Shown: positions 59,541-64,000 of the stretch, piece by piece
How the letters are laid out: each line of letters starts with the position of its first letter
How positions within the stretch are numbered: position 1 is the stretch's first letter
Origin: Panicum virgatum
Taxonomy: Eukaryota > Streptophyta > Magnoliopsida > Poales > Poaceae
Length of the DNA: 64,000 bases
Assembly (NCBI RefSeq): GCF_016808335.1
Contig: NC_053149.1
Span: 33,818,087-33,882,086, forward strand
Direction of reading: 5' to 3'
The notes under the pieces: model-generated
The model's database searches: none
Told to the model about the DNA's origin: nothing
The model's input: the letters and a program-made list of their open reading frames with translations, nothing else
Position numbers and translations under genes: made by a program

Positions 59541-59557
59541 TTCCTAGCAACGGCGCC
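59541..59557 (-). other. Gypsy-type primer-binding site
   Basis: On the minus strand GGCGCCGTTGCTAGGAA is the form of PBS (normally TGGCGCCGTTGCCGGGGA) used by Athila/Tat gypsy elements. It directly follows the minus-strand end of the LTR. Confidence 0.7.
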
Positions 59558-60735
59558 TCGAAGATGCCATGTGGTATGTCTTAACATTTACAGAAAGATC
59601 CGCAAGCGCACGGATATACCGTTGTAGCATTTCACCTGGAAGTATTCAGGGTATCGTTATTTATATTTTCCCAAGGAATGGCTAGGTTGTGTAAAGTGTA
59701 TTTACTTAGTTGCATAACCATGACACGTATGAGCAAGATGAAGACCACTGACTATACTAGGGTAAGTGATAAATAAAGGATAATCAGGGGTAATATGAAT
59801 AAAGAATAAACAAGCAATCCTAAGGTTAGTGGGAGCATAGGCAAAGATTCCTAGTATACTATTTATGTTAGCAGATAAGTTACGTTAGCCACATTGCTTA
59901 GAACTACAGGTGCTGAGAAATTAGGGACATCGGGGAGAATGACCCGCACTGGAGAACATCCAGTCCCGTTTCATCTTTGCATGAACTCCTACACCGTACC
60001 CGAACATCGGGGAGTACGCTAACCGAGAAGCAGCTTCCCGGCGGACCGACAGGGCTGTCACCACCTGCGGTCTACCCCAGTCACACCATGGAGCACCGTC
60101 ATATATCCGAAGGATCCTGCATACCCGGGCACCATGCTCGCATATAAGGTCACTACCCTAGCACCCCCGGGTCCCCCACCCTTCGGATGGACAGATAAGA
60201 TACTAAGGCAAGCCCGAAAGCACAACGAACCAATATCCTTACCCAGATCATCTAGTCTAAGCATGCAAGTACTATAACTTGATAAAGCATAGATCAAGGC
60301 TAAGCAAGCTACGAAGATAGCAAGATAACCAAGAACGAACTCTGAATGAATAGCATAAAGAAAGTCGGAATACAAAGCCATACCAGAGGCCGAGGATTGC
60401 TCGCCGACCCCGAGAACGACTGGATTCGCTAAAGAGATGAAGTACTAGCCTAGCTCAACTACCCTAAGGAGTACAAGTCACAAGAGAGTGTAGAGAGAGA
60501 GAGAGGCTTCCAAGTTGTGTGTGTTGAGTGTGTGGAGAGAGGCCTCTTTTGTATGAGTGATGCAGAACGTGATCTTCTGTGACTTCGTCTGCATATTCTT
60601 CGGGTTTTCTTCTTATTTTGGACAAAACAACTGTGGAGCTAGGTTAGTGATACAAATATGCGAGTAAGAGGTATAGTTTTCCTTCTTAAATGAGTATAGT
60701 TGACGGTCATATTTCGCACTTAACGACCGTCAACA
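59558..60735 (-). repeat. LTR of an Athila/Tat-like gypsy element
   Basis: On the minus strand it starts TGTTGACGGTCGTTAAGTGC (60735) and runs to the primer site at 59557, about 1.18 kb. A purine-rich AGCTTGAGGGTG lies just before the start and may be the polypurine tract. It also contains the common grass LTR text GCAAGCGCACGGATATACCG on the plus strand. The edge near 59558 lacks a clear CA and is approximate. Confidence 0.65.
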
Positions 60736-62285
60736 ACACCCTCAAGCTGGCCTTTTGCTCGTCCCTCAGCAAAACAAGGCGCTCGTTGTTGATCAGGAGT
60801 TGCTACAATGTTGAATTTCCAACTTATACTTAGGCACAACAAAATGCTTCTTACCTTGATTTTGAATAAGTTGGCCTTTTGTTCTTACCTCTTACCTTAT
60901 TCATGTGGAGCTTTTAGGTTTACCTCATCTTTGGCGATTGAGAGTCAGAACGGTATCGTAGAGTGCTCATATTTCTTTCTCTTCAGCTCAACTGTCAATC
61001 TGGAGGTTTTGTAGGGTTTTTCAAAAGAAATTTATAAAGTTCCTCGGATGATCTCTCAGATCGCTCAATGTGTATGATTCCTTACCAAGGCTTTTTATTC
61101 TGCCTTTCTTCCTCAACCTATCTCTAATGGCTGTTTATTTAGAGTTGTAGGTATGGAGGATTTGAAGGCATACCTGCTTCTCATATTTTGCTAAGTCAAA
61201 GACCGGATCCAAAGGAGAAACAAGTCATAAACCTTGATCAAGATGTGCAAGTGTGTGGATATTTTTGGTGGATGGTGTATGAACTCCTTTGTATGCACCA
61301 TCTCTCTCTTTTTCTTTCGTTTTGGATAAGGGGCTATCTTTTCTTCTTTCTTTTTTTTTTGACATGCCGAAGCATATGGCATACCTTCTTTGGGTATGCA
61401 TCTTTTATTTTCTTTTTGCATAGCCTCATATCTTTGATGTATTTTTGAGAGAGAGGTGTCATACATGGACATGGAGTTTTATTTTGTGGGTGGATGAAAT
61501 TTTGCTTACTTCTTAGTGTAGAAGCATAGCATGTGGTGGAAATGTGTACGTGATCTTGATCATGGGAGTATGAAATGAATTTCACTAAGGGTCAGACCAA
61601 TTTGACAAAACTCAATGAGACATCAAGCTGCATATGTGGAAGGTTTTGCAATGAAAATCAACATATGGCTTTGGATAGGAATTTCATATCATTGATGAAC
61701 TTTTATTATTATTTTTGTGTTTTCAAAATTAAATACTCCGGATGTCAAGTATCACATAAAAGAAGATCACATCAACTCTATTTAACTATATCATAGTTCA
61801 CAACAACTTAGATTTGGATCATGCTTTTCGCTACCCACAAGTTTCAAGTTTAAGGTTTGAATATTTTTAAACCACCAAACCCAAAACTAGGTAGAACATA
61901 AAGTTGTAACTAAGCATATGAAGGAAATTAAGAGAGTAACTATTCATCATCTCAACAAGAAAAACTTACACCATGCTTACTACACATATTAAAGAAAAAT
62001 ATTTTTGGTGTTTTCTAAGTTTTGCAAATTTTTATTTGTTTTTAGTTATGCAAATTTTTATGGATTTTCTGATTTTGAAAATTTTTATGGGTTTCATGCA
62101 AAGTTATGAAAGCAGTAAAGAGAAATGATACAAGTTACCTCTCATGGGGGTCCTCCCCCAAGCTAGCTTCAGGCTCACTACGGCTAGTCGGGGTTGAAAC
62201 CCGTCCAGCGGCAGTATGCCCTCCACTCCTCCTGTCGCTGTAACTGTGATTGCTCCATGTCATGGAGTCTTTCGCCAGTGTGACG
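60736..62285 (-). other. Gypsy 3' internal non-coding region
   Basis: Between the extra ORF and the LTR lie 1.5 kb without domain. It is AT-rich, with two-way short frames, and is best read as the long 3' untranslated part of the gypsy element. Confidence 0.45.
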
Positions 62286-63696
62286 CTACCATGCTTGGGT
62301 ACTATCGATGTGTTGGTTCAGCGTCTCTTGTATGTTGTCGCCCTGCACCCGCAGCTCACCTAGCTGCTGGGTGATGGCACCGAAACCTCGGGATGAAGAT
62401 GACCGTCTTATGAGGTTTGGGGCTCCACCGGAGCTGGAACTGGTGGACCGGCGGCCTGGTGCCTGCCGTGTCCACTCCTCAGTGCTAGCACTGTGCCATG
62501 ACGAACCACCGGCCTCATGCTGATATGAGTGATGTGGCTGCTGAGGCGGTGGTGTCGGCTCTGCTTCCCTTCTAGTCCTGCTTCTTGTCATCCTGCCAGG
62601 CAAACCAGAAGATCTATGCCTACGACCCCCTTCTCGGGGAACGAGAGGGATGGTTAGCGAATGACAATTATACAAATGGAATTCTGCATTGGGCAGCAGA
62701 ATCTCATTTGTATAGCCCATGTAAAAGAAAATCAAAGAGTCATTCGGGTCTTTCTTAACTGTGTGACCTTGGATCAAATAGTCCTCGTCGATATATGCAC
62801 GGTCGCCCTCAATGAAAGGAATAAAATTCCCCTCTAAGGCACCGATGCGTGTAGCGATACGAGTAATTAAATAAGTGCACTCAATAGGACCCGTCATCTT
62901 GAAATTCGAAAGCCATTGCTTAACCAAAGCTTGCACGGGGGAGATGTTGATCTTGTTGACCATGGCATAAAGAATGAGCAACTCATCGTTGCGCACGGGT
63001 CGGACATCATCTCTTGGAAAGAGAGTGATGGTCAACCACTTGTGCATCAACTGAAGAGTTGGATTATGAATATCGCTGCACCAAGGTGCAAACTTGCCAT
63101 GGACAACTTGACCCGAAATCCGGCCCCAAAACTCATGATGATTAAAATCTCGGCAAGCTTGGTCGAGAGAAATCGGCCAGCGTTTGTTGAAATTGAGGTG
63201 GCCGGCAAAAGTTTTCCAAGAAAGTAAATATTCTTTCGAAAAGTCAAAAATAAACCCCATTTTCCACCTCCCGAAGAGTGCAAAGAAATTGGATGGTGAG
63301 GAGTCGAGAACCATACTCCTCAACGGGAACGAAGTTATCCCATCCAATTTCATGCCAAACGTTAGAGAAGTCTTCGTACATACCTATTTTGATGAGGAGG
63401 TCCGGATCGAATGCTCGGGTGTGGACGATGCTTCTGTTCTTGAGGATGGCATAGCCTTGTCGTTCACGATCATCTCGCAAGTCAAGGTATGGTGCATCTT
63501 CCGCATCAATCTCTATGACCTCGGCTTGCGGATCGGCTTGCATCTCTTCATATTGTTCTTCTTCTTCGTAGTACATCGTGCTTGGTGTAGGTGTAGGTTC
63601 GGGTGTATACGAGCTTGAGCCACCCTGAGAATGGGATGAACTCCCACCCGTCATCTTCTTGAATGCGCCGGAAACCTTCCGCCCTATGCCTTTCAT
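62286..63696 (-). pseudogene. Athila-type extra ORF ('putative plant transposon protein')
   Basis: The ATG at 63696 (MKGIGRKVSGAFKKMTGG) opens a frame to 63244 with the core KIGMYEDFSNVWHEIGWDNF and GSRLLTIQFLCTLREVENG. It must shift frame at about 63240 to 63353-62286, which continues with LSWKTFAGHLNF, ISGQVVHGKFAPWCSDIHNP, LQLMHKWLTITLFPR and ELLILYAMVNKI. The end is a Ser/Gly/Pro-rich tail with TRSRTRR and a short coiled segment (GELRVQGDNIQETLNQ). This matches the domain found in grass gypsy (Athila-type) elements between pol and the 3' LTR and often listed as Transposase_32. Its function is unknown. The copy is broken by the frameshift. Confidence 0.8.
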
Positions 63697-63980
63697 GATG
63701 GAACGAAAAGAAGTGCAACTCGAAACGGGTTACGTTATTGAAACCAAAATGAAAGTTCTTTCCCGCGAGTTGTTCTTTCTTTCTTCCAGCAAAGAAATGA
63801 GAGAGAGAGGTCTCTTGAAATCAAATCTTGAGCAAAAATCCAATGAAAACCTGAGAGCAAAGTATGAGAGAGTTTGAGAGGGAGTGAGTGAATGAGAGTT
63901 GAGTGTGAGAGCTCAAAACTCACCCCTCGGACTCTATTTAAAGAGAGAATGGCCAGGCACTGTTGGGAGAAGCCAGGCAT
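63697..63980 (-). other. Leader of the extra ORF, leaving the window
   Basis: CT-rich leader-like sequence on the minus strand. The gypsy element (pol and 5' LTR) presumably lies beyond 63980. Confidence 0.45.
63935..63943 (-). promoter_or_regulatory. TATA-like box before the extra ORF
   Basis: On the minus strand TTTAAATAG lies in CTCTTTAAATAGAGTCC, about 240 bases upstream of the ATG at 63696. A leader rich in CTCT and CA follows, as in plant 5' UTRs. It suggests a separate promoter for the ORF, distinct from the LTR. Confidence 0.5.
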
Positions 63981-64000
63981 AACGGCTAGTGACCATTGGA

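Overview
This is a window of plant nuclear DNA, almost certainly from a grass (Poaceae, probably panicoid; the species is inference). The evidence is GC-rich first exons next to AT-rich introns, canonical GT-AG introns, Stowaway, Tourist and Harbinger MITEs, Ale/Retrofit-type copia elements, LTR families rich in CCGGTTAAACCG motifs, and LINE debris. I saw no bacterial-type genes, CRISPR array, tRNA or rRNA. Four host genes, all on the + strand, can be modelled: (1) an alpha/beta-hydrolase lipase, 1378/1386-5709, 8 exons visible, first coding exon missing; (2) a 593-aa nuclear-type J-domain protein with GPALPP motifs and a DUF3752-like C-terminus, 12743-30802, 11 exons; (3) an SRM1/DIVARICATA-type two-repeat MYB-like transcription factor, 35395-36439, 2 exons; (4) an 829-aa armadillo-repeat protein with a probable plastid transit peptide, 45309-52662, 9 exons. 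Every intron phase closes and every stop falls where homologous proteins end, so the exon models are solid although no transcript data were available. 

Layout: 1-1140, RTE-type LINE fragment (minus) against the lipase gene. 5710-12742, intergenic, with a MITE, a hAT transposase remnant, and a Harbinger-type MITE split by a 3,522-bp solo LTR with perfect AAAGG target duplication. 12743-30802, the J-domain gene, swollen by two related copia elements in introns 2 and 10 (2,895 and 5,600 bp, both with intact 5-bp TSDs), a Tourist MITE and a Stowaway MITE. 30803-35394, repeats and the MYB promoter. 36440-45100, intergenic, with a hairpin and a nest: a solo LTR (minus) interrupted by a LINE and by a second solo LTR (plus) of apparently the same family. 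52663-63980, a TIR element, an L1-type LINE (minus) and part of an Athila/Tat-like gypsy element (minus) with an extra ORF preceded by its own TATA-like box. 

The four host genes are unrelated housekeeping or regulatory genes; no operon-like or cluster logic joins them. I did not find a new multi-gene system. The most informative material is the dated layering of insertions, above all solo LTRs in solo LTRs, empty-site evidence for a MITE, and a 56-bp LINE insertion with its TSD.
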